From: Brenneria nigrifluens DSM 30175 = ATCC 13028
GTDB lineage: Bacteria; Pseudomonadota; Gammaproteobacteria; Enterobacterales; Enterobacteriaceae
Assembly (NCBI RefSeq): GCF_005484965.1
Contig: NZ_CP034036.1
Coordinates: 868,001 to 932,000 of the forward strand
Length of the DNA stretch: 64,000 nucleotides
Direction of reading: 5' to 3'
Shown: one piece after another, positions 1 to 7,898 of the stretch
Position numbering within the stretch: the first letter of the stretch is position 1
How the letters are laid out: every line of letters starts with the position of its first letter
Position numbers and translations under genes: made by a program
Notes under the pieces: model-generated
Databases searched by the model: none
Told to the model about the DNA's origin: nothing
What the model saw: the letters and a program-made list of their open reading frames with translations, nothing else

Positions 1-1
1 C

Positions 2-292
2 GCCGCGTTTATCCATACGGCGCTGCTGGCCTCCGACGCCGTCGGGAATGTCGGCGAGGCGGCGCAGCGGCTGGCAACGGGAGACCTGTCGCGGGCGCAG
101 CCTCTCCTGCCGCACTCCAGCGCGACGCAGCTTCAGCAGCTTTATGCCGCCTCGTTTCATCCGTTGCTGCTATGGCTGATGGCGATCACGCTGCTTTCCG
201 CGCTGGCGGTTTTTTTCGCCCTGCGCCGTGGTGAAGCGCATCCGGATAGTTCCGCTGCGCTGCGCAGCGCGAAAGGGAACGGGGATAAATAG
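2..292 (+). CDS. C-terminal end of an MFS-like membrane transporter (5' truncated by window edge)
   Basis: An open frame runs in from the window edge to a TAG stop at 290-292, giving the last 96 residues of a protein. About 45 polar residues (one loop or helix pair) are followed by a hydrophobic segment (LLWLMAITLLSALAVFFAL) and a charged cytoplasmic tail starting RRGEAHP and ending KGNGDK. One terminal transmembrane helix with a positive, soluble C-terminus fits an exporter of the major facilitator superfamily, DHA type, but no diagnostic motif is in the window. The family call is therefore an inference. The substrate cannot be read from this fragment. Confidence 0.5.
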   Translation, partial: AAFIHTALLASDAVGNVGEAAQRLATGDLSRAQPLLPHSSATQLQQLYAASFHPLLLWLMAITLLSALAVFFALRRGEAHPDSSAALRSAKGNGDK

Positions 293-317
293 CGCATTGT
301 CTTCTACTATACTGGGC

Positions 318-590
318 TATACCCGTCATACTTCAAGCTGCAGATGCGTTGGCTGCGTTACTCGGCCCCTCCCTGGGCCTCGCCCCGTTGGGGCTGCTGC
401 AAGCAGCGTTCAAATCTGCTCCAGGCAGATTTGTCAGTCACCCGAATCACTTACCTGAGTAAGCTCATCGGGATTGAATGAGAGACATCCTGTCTCTCAC
501 CGGAGGCCAGCCGTTGGCTGGACAAATTCGTTCCCGACGAATTTGTCCTTCTCTTGCCGCCTTCCTGCAACTCGAATTATTTAGGGTATA
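318..590. repeat. Enlarged ERIC-like intergenic palindromic element
   Basis: The outer ends match the canonical ERIC at 52911-53037. The left end has TATACCCGTCATACTTCAAG and GATGCGTTGGCTGC. The right end has TTGCCGCCTTCCTGCAACT and ends in GGGTATA. The central CACTTACCTGAGTAAGCTC core is also present. The element is about 273 bp rather than about 125 bp because both arms carry extra GC-rich sequence and small hairpins, for example GACAAATTCG facing CGAATTTGTC. It fills most of the gap between the upstream transporter and aas and has no coding content. Confidence 0.75.
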
Positions 591-682
591 AGATATTTTG
601 ATACCGGGCGTATTTTGGTTACAGTGGCCCACCGTTCTGCTTTTCGCAGTCCATAGCCTTTATCTGTCTATTGGGAGAAGAC

Positions 683-2830
683 ATGATTTATACCCTGTTA
701 CGCTGGGTGTTCAAACGACTGTACCGCATCCGGATTGAAGGCGACAGCCGCCATTTTCAACAGTCCAAACTGTTGATTACCCCTAACCACGTCTCCTTTC
801 TTGACGGCGCGCTGCTGGCGTTGTTTTTACCCATCAAACCGGTATTCGCGGTCTATTCCACCATTTCGGACCGCTGGTTTATGCGCTGGCTGAAGCCCTA
901 TATTGATTTCGTGCCGCTGGACCCGACCAAGCCGCTCGCCATCAAGGGGCTGATTAGGTTGATTGAGCGGGGGCAGCCGGTGGTGGTGTTTCCCGAAGGA
1001 CGCATCACCGTGACGGGATCGCTGATGAAAATCTACAGCGGGGCGGCGTTTGTGGCGGCGAAATCCGGCGCGACCATTGTTCCCGTACGGCTGGACGGCG
1101 CGGAGTTCACCCCGTTCGGGCGGCTGTCCGGGGTGTTCAAGCGCCGCTGGTTTCCGCGGATCACGATAAAATATCTGCCGCCCACCACGCTGCCGATGCC
1201 GGAGGCGAACAGCGCCAGAGAACGCCGTATTTTGGCGGGCGAACATTTGCACCGGATTATGATGCACGCCCGGATGGCGACGCGGCCGCGGCACACGCTG
1301 TATCAGGCTTTTCTCGCCGCGCGCACCCGCTACGGGCGGCGTTCCCCTTGTATTTCGGATATTTCGTTTAAAGAAGACAGCTATCAGGGGCTGCTGAAAA
1401 AATCGCTGGGCGTCGCGCGGATTTTGCAGCGTTTTACCCGCGAAGATGAGCACGTCGGCCTGCTGCTGCCCAACGCCACCGTCACCGCGGCGGCGATCCT
1501 CGGGGCGTCGCTGCGCAACCGGGTGCCGGCGATGTTGAACTACACGGCGGGGGCGAAAGGGCTGCAAAACGCCATGAAAGCCGCCGCCATCCACACCATC
1601 GTCACCTCGCGCCAGTTTCTGGAAAAAGGCAAGCTGACCGACCTGCCGCAGCAGGTCGGCGAGGCCAACTGGGTCTATCTGGAAGATTTAAAAGATACCG
1701 TCACCCTGGCGGATAAGCTGTGGATCCTGCTTCATCTGCTGTTCCCCGCCCGGGCGATGCTGATGCAGCAGGCGGACGATGCGGCGATGGTCCTGTTTAC
1801 TTCCGGCTCCGAGGGAAGTCCGAAAGGCGTGGTGCATTCCCATGACAGCCTGCTGGCGAACGTCGAACAGATTCGCACCGTGGCGGACTTCACGCCGCGC
1901 GACCGTTTTATGTCCGCGCTGCCGCTGTTCCATGCCTTCGGCCTGACCGTCGGGCTGCTGACCCCGCTGATCACCGGGGCCAGGGTATTCCTCTATCCCA
2001 GTCCGCTGCATTACCGCATCGTGCCGGAGCTGGTGTACGACCAGAACTGCACCGTGCTGTTCGGCACCTCCACCTTTCTGGGTCACTACGCGCGTTTTGC
2101 CCATCCTTATGATTTCGCCCGTTTGCGCTATGTGGTGGCCGGGGCGGAGAAGCTATCGGAAACCACGCGTCAGGTCTGGCAGGATAAATTCGGCATCCGC
2201 ATTCTGGAAGGCTACGGGGTGACGGAGTGCGCGCCGGTGGTGGCGATCAACGTGCCGATGGCGGCGAAAATCCATACCGTCGGTCGTCTGCTGCCGGAAA
2301 TGGAATCGCGGCTGATTACGGTGCCGGGCATCGAGCGGGGCGGACGCCTGCAACTGCGCGGACCGAACATCATGAAAGGCTACCTGCGCGTCGAGCATCC
2401 CGGCGTGCTGGAAACGCCGGCGGCGGAAAACGCGCAGGGCGAAATCGAGGCGGGCTGGTACGACACCGGCGACATCGTCGAACTGGATGAAACCGGCTTC
2501 TGCACCATCGTCGGCCGGGTCAAACGCTTCGCCAAACTCGCCGGCGAGATGGTGTCGCTGGAAAGCGCGGAGCAGCTGGCGTTAGCGGTTTCCCCGCAGG
2601 CTCAGCACGCCGCCAGCGCCCGCAGCGACAGCAGCAAAGGCGAGGCGCTGGTGCTGTTTACCACCGACGGCCAGCTAACCCGCGAACGGCTGTCGGCGCA
2701 GGCGCGCAGCAGCGGCGTGCCTGAACTGGCGGTGCCGCGCGATATTCGGCATGTGAAGGCATTGCCGTTACTCGGCAGCGGCAAGCCCGATTTTGTCACG
2801 CTGCGTGAAATGGCGGAGCAGGCGGAATGA
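683..2830 (+). CDS. aas: Bifunctional 2-acylglycerophosphoethanolamine acyltransferase / acyl-ACP synthetase Aas
   Basis: Aas re-acylates lysophosphatidylethanolamine at the inner membrane. An acyl-ACP synthetase activity charges ACP with a fatty acid and an acyltransferase moves it to the lysolipid. The N-terminal PlsC-type domain shows the NHVSFLDG motif (His36 and Asp41 from the chosen start) and a PEGR-type motif near residue 110. The C-terminal half is an AMP-binding enzyme with FTSGSEGSPKG and GYGVTECAP motifs. A TTG at 671 in frame would add four residues. I chose ATG 683 because GGGAGA at 673-678 is a good ribosome site for it and gives 715 aa, close to the E. coli length of 719. It overlaps lplT by four bases (ATGA), so the two are translationally coupled. 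Confidence 0.95.
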   Translation: MIYTLLRWVFKRLYRIRIEGDSRHFQQSKLLITPNHVSFLDGALLALFLPIKPVFAVYSTISDRWFMRWLKPYIDFVPLDPTKPLAIKGLIRLIERGQPVVVFPEGRITVTGSLMKIYSGAAFVAAKSGATIVPVRLDGAEFTPFGRLSGVFKRRWFPRITIKYLPPTTLPMPEANSARERRILAGEHLHRIMMHARMATRPRHTLYQAFLAARTRYGRRSPCISDISFKEDSYQGLLKKSLGVARILQRFTREDEHVGLLLPNATVTAAAILGASLRNRVPAMLNYTAGAKGLQNAMKAAAIHTIVTSRQFLEKGKLTDLPQQVGEANWVYLEDLKDTVTLADKLWILLHLLFPARAMLMQQADDAAMVLFTSGSEGSPKGVVHSHDSLLANVEQIRTVADFTPRDRFMSALPLFHAFGLTVGLLTPLITGARVFLYPSPLHYRIVPELVYDQNCTVLFGTSTFLGHYARFAHPYDFARLRYVVAGAEKLSETTRQVWQDKFGIRILEGYGVTECAPVVAINVPMAAKIHTVGRLLPEMESRLITVPGIERGGRLQLRGPNIMKGYLRVEHPGVLETPAAENAQGEIEAGWYDTGDIVELDETGFCTIVGRVKRFAKLAGEMVSLESAEQLALAVSPQAQHAASARSDSSKGEALVLFTTDGQLTRERLSAQARSSGVPELAVPRDIRHVKALPLLGSGKPDFVTLREMAEQAE

Positions 2831-4035
2831 ATCAGACCTCGTCACAGACAACCCCGCTGCTGTCGCGCAGTATGAGCGCGGTGATTATCGCGCAGTTTTT
2901 CTCGGCGTTTGGCGACAATGCGCTGCTGTTCGCCACGCTGGCGCTGATCAAACAGCTGGTCTATCCCGAATGGAGTCAGCCGTTTTTACAAATGGGCTTC
3001 GTCGCCGCCTATATCGTGCTGGCGCCGTTTGTCGGGCAGGTGGCGGACAGCTTCGCCAAAGGCCGGGTGATGATGTTCGCCAATACCCTGAAGCTGGCCG
3101 GGGCGCTGCTTATCTGCTTCGGCGGCAATCCGTTTCTCGGCTATACGCTGGTGGGCGTGGGGGCGGCGGCGTACTCGCCCGCCAAGTACGGCATTCTGGG
3201 GGAGATAACCCACGGCGACCAACTGGTGAAGGCCAACGGCCTGATGGAAGCCTCGACCATTGCGGCGATCCTCACCGGGTCGGTGGCCGGGGGCGTGCTG
3301 GCGGACTGGAATTTGTACGCCGCGCTGGCCGTCTGTGCGGCGGCCTACGGCGTGGCGCTGGGCGCCAATATGCTGATCCCGCGGCTCAGCGCGGCGCGGC
3401 CCGGTCAGTCCTGGCATCCCGCCCGGATGACGCGCGGCTTCTTTTCCGCCTGTCGTGTACTCTGGCGCGATGGCGAAACCCGTTTTTCCCTGCTCGGCAC
3501 CAGCCTGTTCTGGGGCGCCGGGGTGACGCTGCGTTTTCTGCTGGTGCTGTGGGTGCCGCTGGCGCTCGGCATTACCGATAACGCCACGCCGACGCTGCTC
3601 AATGCGATGGTGGCGGTGGGCATTGTGTTCGGAGCCGGGGCGGCGGCCAAACTGATTACGCTGAAAACGGTACAGCGCTGCTTGCCGGCGGGGGGGCTGA
3701 TTGGCGTGGTGGTAGTGATTTTCACGCTGCAACAGAGCCTGTCCAGCGCCTATGCGCTGCTGATTCTGCTCGGCGCGCTGGGGGGATTCTTTATCGTGCC
3801 TCTGAATGCGCTGCTGCAGGAGCGGGGAAAGGCCAGCGTCGGCGCCGGCAACGCCATCGCCGTGCAGAACCTGGGGGAGAACGCCGCCATGCTGCTGATG
3901 CTGGGGCTCTATTCGCTGGTGGTTAAACTGGGCGTATCGGTTATCACCATCGGCATTGGCTTCGGCGTGTTATTCGCCTGCGCCATTGGTCTATTATGGC
4001 TATGGCTGATTTACGCGAAACGGCGGGAGCAGTGA
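2827..4035 (+). CDS. lplT: Lysophospholipid transporter LplT
   Basis: LplT is an inner-membrane major facilitator protein that flips lysophospholipids to the cytoplasmic face, where Aas re-acylates them. The 402-aa protein is almost entirely hydrophobic with about 12 predicted membrane helices. It starts with the characteristic segment around AQFFSAFGDNALLFATLAL. The start ATG overlaps the aas stop (ATGA at 2827-2830), the standard aas-lplT arrangement in enterobacteria, which supports both the start and the function. A REP-like palindrome follows directly after the stop. Confidence 0.95.
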   Translation: MNQTSSQTTPLLSRSMSAVIIAQFFSAFGDNALLFATLALIKQLVYPEWSQPFLQMGFVAAYIVLAPFVGQVADSFAKGRVMMFANTLKLAGALLICFGGNPFLGYTLVGVGAAAYSPAKYGILGEITHGDQLVKANGLMEASTIAAILTGSVAGGVLADWNLYAALAVCAAAYGVALGANMLIPRLSAARPGQSWHPARMTRGFFSACRVLWRDGETRFSLLGTSLFWGAGVTLRFLLVLWVPLALGITDNATPTLLNAMVAVGIVFGAGAAAKLITLKTVQRCLPAGGLIGVVVVIFTLQQSLSSAYALLILLGALGGFFIVPLNALLQERGKASVGAGNAIAVQNLGENAAMLLMLGLYSLVVKLGVSVITIGIGFGVLFACAIGLLWLWLIYAKRREQ

Positions 4036-4040
4036 GTTTC

Positions 4041-4115
4041 ACCCCACCCCGACCCTCCCCTTCGCAGGGGAGGGAGTTGGCTCCTCCCCCTGACAAGGGG
4101 GAGGCCGGGAGGGTA
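4041..4115. repeat. REP-like GC-rich palindrome pair
   Basis: Two short inverted repeats lie side by side: CCCTCCCCTTCGCAGGGGAG and then CTCCCCCTGACAAGGGGGAG. They are flanked by ACCCCACCCC on the left and a GGGAGGGTAAG tail on the right. The same CTCCCTCCCCTG-N-AAGGGGAGGG core recurs at 27061, 48877 and 51411 in this window. It lies in the lplT-elaA gap. Confidence 0.75.
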
Positions 4116-4158
4116 AGATTTCGAACGTTGTCAGCAATCTGACAGGATAGAGGCGGAT

Positions 4159-4662
4159 ATGGACCTGATATGGCATGACTGGCATGTTGCCGATCTGAAC
4201 GTTTATTCACTCCATGACATTCTGGCGCTGCGCAATCAGGTTTTTATCGTGGAGCAGCGCTGTCCGTATCAGGATATCGACGGCCGGGATCTGGCGGAGG
4301 GCAGTCGCCATATCGCCGCCTATCGCCACGGCGGCATCGTGGCCTATGCGCGTCTGCTGGCGCCGCATCCGGGCAATGATGTGGTCACCATCGGACGGGT
4401 GATTGTGGCGCCCGACGCCAGAGGGCGGCATTTAGGACATCTGCTGATGGAGCATGCGCTGATCGGCTGCGCCCGCCACTGGCCGCAAAAGCATCTGTTG
4501 CTCTCTGCCCAGGCGCACTTGCAGGATTTTTATGCCGCTTTCGGTTTTGTCGCCGTCGGCGAGTCGTACGACGAAGACGGCATTCCCCATATTGATATGC
4601 GCAATATTATTTTATCGGCGCCGGTTCCCAGGTCTTATTGCAGTCCGAATCCCGAGAAATAG
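4159..4662 (+). CDS. elaA: ElaA-family GNAT N-acetyltransferase
   Basis: This is a cytoplasmic acetyl-CoA-dependent N-acyltransferase of the GNAT fold; the physiological acceptor of ElaA is not established. The 167-aa sequence carries the ElaA hallmarks VFIVEQRCPYQDIDG (here with FIVEQ), IGRVIVAPDARGRHLG (acetyl-CoA binding motif A) and a C-terminal AQAHLQDFYAAFGF block. It is about 14 residues longer than E. coli ElaA because of an extra C-terminal tail that runs 28 bases into the 3' end of the convergent glucosidase gene. The ATG at 4159 follows GATAGAGGCGGAT, a modest ribosome site. Confidence 0.9.
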   Translation: MDLIWHDWHVADLNVYSLHDILALRNQVFIVEQRCPYQDIDGRDLAEGSRHIAAYRHGGIVAYARLLAPHPGNDVVTIGRVIVAPDARGRHLGHLLMEHALIGCARHWPQKHLLLSAQAHLQDFYAAFGFVAVGESYDEDGIPHIDMRNIILSAPVPRSYCSPNPEK

Positions 4663-6584
4663 AGCGGCGCTGGCGAATCGTGCGGCACATCGCCGCGCTG
4701 TTGCTCCACCGCCGTCATTGAAGAGGGCAGTTCGAACGGCAGTCGGGCGGTATAGGCTCTATCGCTGAGTAGCGAGCGCAGCAGCACCTCGTCGCTGACG
4801 CCGAAATTCCCCAGCAGCACGGCGGCCTTATCCTCGATCGCAGTCAGGATCGCCGGTCGGTCGAGATAGACGGTCACCACGGTGGGTACGTGACGGGCCG
4901 CGGAAAGGATCGCCCGGTACTGCGGGTCGTCCGGTTTGAAGTCCAGCGCGCCCTCATGGTACATGGCGCCGAAGAAGAAGTTCCTGTGCGGCTGCTCATA
5001 AGGGGCGTTGACGCGCACGATCGCCACCTCCGCCTGCTCCGGGCGCTCGACCAGCGTCAGGCCGGCGTTCTGCGCCGCCTTGCGGCTCATCCCCCAGACA
5101 TAAACCTTTGCGCCCGCCTTTAGCGGCAGCACGCCGTCCCGCTTCTTCAGCAGCACCAGCGAGTCGTACTGCGCCCGATCCGCCTGCCGCTGCGCGTCTC
5201 TATCGTTCAGCACCCGCTCCGCCCGCCGCGGATCGACAAACGGCGCCTCGAACTGCCCCAGAAGGAACTTCTGTTCCAGAATGCGCAGCACCGACCGATC
5301 GATGCGCGCTTCCTTCAGCTTGCCCTCGCGCACGGCCTGCACGATGATCGATGAGTCGTCCACGCCGCCGAACTGATCCACCCCGGCCTCGACGGCCTTG
5401 ACGAAGCGCTCCGCCACCGACAGGTGTTCCACGCCCCAGGGGATGCCGATATCCACGCCGGGCTTTTCACCGTGCGGATAGCCCGCTATACAGGTGCCGA
5501 CGCAGTCGGCGGTGATCAGCCAGTCGCTGACGATCACCCCGCGGAAGCCATACTCTCCGCGCAACACATTCTGTAGCAGGAATTGGTTGAAACCCGCTCC
5601 CACCTGTTCAATGGGCGTGCCCTTATAGACCGCGTCCTTCAGGATGGGGTAGGTAGGCATCACGCCGGCGACCCCGGACTCGAACGCCCCGGTGAAAGGA
5701 TAGATGTGCTCCTCCAGCGCCTGCGAGTCTTTAAACGGCGCATATCTGCCGTAGTGGTGGTGGCCGTCGAATCCTTTGTCTGACGCGCCATACCCGACCC
5801 AATGCTTCACCACCGCGCTGACGCTGGCGCTATTCAGCCCCCCGGTGCCGTTCTGCATCCCGGCGACGTAGCCCCGCACCATTTTCTTTACCCGTTCCTT
5901 ATCGTCGCCAAAGGTGCCGTCGATGCGCGACCAGCGCGGTTCCGTAGCCAGATCCGCCACCGGCGACAACGCCTGGGTGATGCCGACGGAGCGGTACTCC
6001 TGGCGGATGCGGTCGGCGTAATGCCGGATCAGCTCCTCGTTGCCGATGGCGGCCATTCCCGGCGGGGCAGGCCATTGGGAGAAACCGGCGGGCGACGGCG
6101 CGGCGTCCATGGCATAGGTATAGGTGTTGCGCGGATCGACGCTGATGGTCAGCGGGATCCCCAGGCGGGAGGCTTCGGCGATCTCCTGCAACAGATTATT
6201 CTGCCGGGCGAACTCTGCGGGAGCGGATTCGTTCAGGCGGGTAATGAGGCTGTTCACCTGCTTGTCCGCCGCCAGCCGACGGGTGGCGTCCAGATCGTAG
6301 GCGGCGCCGCGGCCGATGGGATCCCCGACGGACGGCGCCGAAGCGTGCATCATCATGCCGGCCTTTTCCGGCAGCGTCATGCGGGACAGCAGATCCCGCG
6401 CCCGCTCTTGTACCGGCAGGCGCCAGTCCTCGTAGGGCTGTAGTTCGGCATCGCGGTTCAGATCGCGGAACTGTAGTCCGTCTTGCTCAATGATTTTTCC
6501 CGCCCGCCAGGTCAGTACCGGTTGCGTCGCCGCGACCGGAACGGCGCAGCACAGTATCCCTAACGACAACATTGTTTTCTTCAT
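4635..6584 (-). CDS. bgxA: Periplasmic glycoside hydrolase family 3 beta-glucosidase (BgxA-like)
   Basis: The 649-aa protein begins with a Sec signal peptide (MKKTMLSLGILCCAVPVAAT), so it is exported. A GH3 N-terminal barrel follows. The conserved KHWVGYG segment lies near residues 260-266, and the nucleophile motif VIVSDW places the catalytic Asp at about residue 354. The C-terminal GH3 alpha/beta domain occupies roughly residues 470-645 and is short, as in the 654-aa beta-glucosidase/xylosidase BgxA of Dickeya chrysanthemi. It probably removes glucosyl or xylosyl residues from plant-derived oligosaccharides or glycosides. Its leader holds a strong hairpin with a T-run 20 bases before the start and a dyad further up, which suggests regulated expression. 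The 3' end overlaps elaA tail to tail. Confidence 0.85.
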   Translation of the reverse strand: MKKTMLSLGILCCAVPVAATQPVLTWRAGKIIEQDGLQFRDLNRDAELQPYEDWRLPVQERARDLLSRMTLPEKAGMMMHASAPSVGDPIGRGAAYDLDATRRLAADKQVNSLITRLNESAPAEFARQNNLLQEIAEASRLGIPLTISVDPRNTYTYAMDAAPSPAGFSQWPAPPGMAAIGNEELIRHYADRIRQEYRSVGITQALSPVADLATEPRWSRIDGTFGDDKERVKKMVRGYVAGMQNGTGGLNSASVSAVVKHWVGYGASDKGFDGHHHYGRYAPFKDSQALEEHIYPFTGAFESGVAGVMPTYPILKDAVYKGTPIEQVGAGFNQFLLQNVLRGEYGFRGVIVSDWLITADCVGTCIAGYPHGEKPGVDIGIPWGVEHLSVAERFVKAVEAGVDQFGGVDDSSIIVQAVREGKLKEARIDRSVLRILEQKFLLGQFEAPFVDPRRAERVLNDRDAQRQADRAQYDSLVLLKKRDGVLPLKAGAKVYVWGMSRKAAQNAGLTLVERPEQAEVAIVRVNAPYEQPHRNFFFGAMYHEGALDFKPDDPQYRAILSAARHVPTVVTVYLDRPAILTAIEDKAAVLLGNFGVSDEVLLRSLLSDRAYTARLPFELPSSMTAVEQQRGDVPHDSPAPLYFSGFGLQ

Positions 6585-6604
6585 ATACCCGTCCCTTGTC
6601 CGAT

Positions 6605-6674
6605 AAAAAAAACCTAAACGCCGCGACGCATCGTTCCCCGCAAGGGAAGCAATACGTCGAGAGGTTTAGGTTTT
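6605..6674 (-). terminator. Terminator-like hairpin with T-run in the bgxA leader (possible attenuator)
   Basis: A perfect 11-bp stem (AAAACCTAAAC at 6609-6619 against GTTTAGGTTTT at 6664-6674) encloses further pairing: CGACG 6624-6628 with CGTCG 6655-6659, and TTCCC 6634-6638 with GGGAA 6644-6648. Read on the minus strand it is followed by eight Ts (6612-6605). It ends about 20 bases before the bgxA ATG. It may terminate ecnA transcription or attenuate bgxA. Confidence 0.65.
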
Positions 6675-6753
6675 GCCTGTATAAACAGTCACAATCCTGA
6701 CGCCGTCCGGTGTGAACGGCCTGAGTGACTATAGCAATCTGGGAAGGGAAAAC

Positions 6754-6769
6754 CGTGAACGCATTCACG
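6754..6769. promoter_or_regulatory. Candidate operator dyad upstream of bgxA
   Basis: CGTGAACGCATTCACG is an inverted repeat of CGTGAA separated by four bases. On the minus strand it lies just upstream of TGCTATAGT (6736-6728), a plausible extended -10 for bgxA transcription. The size and symmetry resemble sites for LacI/GntR-type repressors. No regulator gene lies next to it, so the assignment is an inference. Confidence 0.35.
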
Positions 6770-6837
6770 ATCCGTTCCGTGATCAACCTGCGGGTGATTC
6801 AGGAAGCGCAGCGCGAACCGGCGGTGCGGCACATCGC

Positions 6838-6868
6838 CCTGTCCGAGGAACGGCCGCCGTCGGACAGG
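6838..6868 (-). terminator. Hairpin directly after entericidin gene
   Basis: CCTGTCCGA (6838-6846) pairs with TCGGACAGG (6860-6868) across a 13-base GC-rich loop. It starts one base after the ecnA stop. There is no T-run, so it is either a weak terminator or a transcript-stabilising 3' hairpin. Confidence 0.45.
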
Positions 6869-7000
6869 TTAACTGGCTGAACTGGAAATTTTACTGCCCA
6901 GTTTTTCCACGTCCTGACCAAAGCCGCGCGCGGTGTTGCAACCGCTCAATACCGCCGCCATCAGCAGCGATGCCATGATTAATTTCACCAATTTCATCAT
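6869..7000 (-). CDS. ecnA: Entericidin A-like lipoprotein
   Basis: This 43-residue reading frame is easily missed. It starts MMKLVKLIMASLLMAAVLSG, then CNTARGFGQDVEKLGSKISS and three more residues. The lipobox LSGC puts the lipidated Cys at residue 21, and CNTARGFG followed by an amphipathic helix is the entericidin A signature. It begins at the ATG at 7000-6998 with CCTCGGGTGACG in front; the ribosome site is weak. In E. coli ecnA (antidote) sits next to ecnB (toxin) as a lipoprotein pair. No ecnB-like frame is visible here, so this copy is solitary. Confidence 0.85.
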   Translation of the reverse strand: MMKLVKLIMASLLMAAVLSGCNTARGFGQDVEKLGSKISSSAS

Positions 7001-7145
7001 CGTCACCCGAGGAGATAAACACCGCTACACTTTGTCATAATCCGGCGCAAAAATTCAATCTCGAACAGGCTGAAAAAGCGGAAATTTATCGGGATATTCA
7101 GCCGGATGCCTTACTCATCAAACCAAGCGTTTATGTTTATGTCGG

Positions 7146-7484
7146 CTATATCCACCGGAGGTGGCGTACGGCATCTTGCGATTGGTGAAGTATACGCACA
7201 ATAATGACCGTATCGACTTCATACAAAAAGAAAATAACGTGGCTTGAGACAGGCAACGAATAGATGCCTCTACCGATTTCGTGGCGTTCCGTGCCGACGC
7301 GATATTGAGCAATGGTACTAAACGTGTTCTCAAGTTTTGATAAATATCGCTCAGCCGCCTCTTCACCGAAATTCAGCAGGCCATACAGATAAATACTTTC
7401 CATATCCTCCTGCGCGAGCGGGGTGAGCTTAATTCCTTTTTGTCGACGCCTGCACTTTATCCCTGACTTTTTGCAGAAACTCAT
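7146..7484 (-). CDS. parE: ParE-family toxin of a parDE toxin-antitoxin module
   Basis: ParE-type toxins of the RelE/ParE fold usually inhibit DNA gyrase. The fold starts at KLTPLAQEDMESIYLYGLLNFG, continues with AERYLSKLENTFSTIA and ends with VIFFLYEVDTVIIVRILHQSQD, a standard ParE layout. The only conventional start in frame is ATG 7484. It would give an odd 17-residue extension and a 56-base overlap with parD. The domain itself begins at an ATT codon (7433-7431) that overlaps the parD stop as ATTAA and follows AAAAAGG. Either the real start is the upstream ATG or it is a rare ATT start that would lower toxin output. The gene lies downstream of its antitoxin. Confidence 0.85.
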   Translation of the reverse strand: MSFCKKSGIKCRRRQKGIKLTPLAQEDMESIYLYGLLNFGEEAAERYLSKLENTFSTIAQYRVGTERHEIGRGIYSLPVSSHVIFFLYEVDTVIIVRILHQSQDAVRHLRWI

Positions 7485-7695
7485 CGCGATTCCATTCCTG
7501 TGGCTCTCCGCTATTTAATCCGTCGGCGATCAGATTACGCAGTTTTTGCAGGTCGGACTCAGCCTGTTTTTCACGCAGCATTCTGATTGCCTCCCGAATG
7601 ACTTCACTCTGTGTTCGGTAATCACCGGACTCAACCAGCGACTCTACGTAGTGTCGCAGTTCATCTCCAAGATCAATGGTTATCGTTCTGGCCAT
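7429..7695 (-). CDS. parD: ParD-family ribbon-helix-helix antitoxin
   Basis: The 88-aa protein opens with a ribbon-helix-helix DNA-binding domain (TITIDLGDELRHYVESLV, then GDYRTQSEVIREAIRML). It has a charged C-terminal tail, about residues 45-88, of the kind that wraps and neutralises ParE. It precedes parE with overlapping ends, so the antitoxin is made first. RHH antitoxins typically bind their own promoter. The gap upstream (7696-7898) holds no clear second gene and is AT-richer than the flanks. The module sits alone between ecnA and hemW, as mobile toxin-antitoxin loci often do. Confidence 0.88.
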   Translation of the reverse strand: MARTITIDLGDELRHYVESLVESGDYRTQSEVIREAIRMLREKQAESDLQKLRNLIADGLNSGEPQEWNRDEFLQKVRDKVQASTKRN

Positions 7696-7898
7696 AACTA
7701 CCTCAGCGGTGGATGTAAGATTTATTCTTACAGAGAATACCTAAAGATGAAATCTCAATCCAGAGTAAAGAAAATGATATTTTTGGCCGTCTGGCAAGGT
7801 GGATAACGTGAAAATGGAAAGCGGCTCGCAACGCGTTTTGTGCGCCGCTTTGCAAGGCGGGAGGTGAACGGGGCGTTCGCGGAACGAGCGGCCCCGCC

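Noticed and set aside
827..1594. A 255-codon open frame on the minus strand inside aas
   Set aside because: It is antisense to a conserved domain of Aas, has a low-complexity Arg/Gly/His/Pro composition typical of GC-rich shadow frames and no ribosome site.
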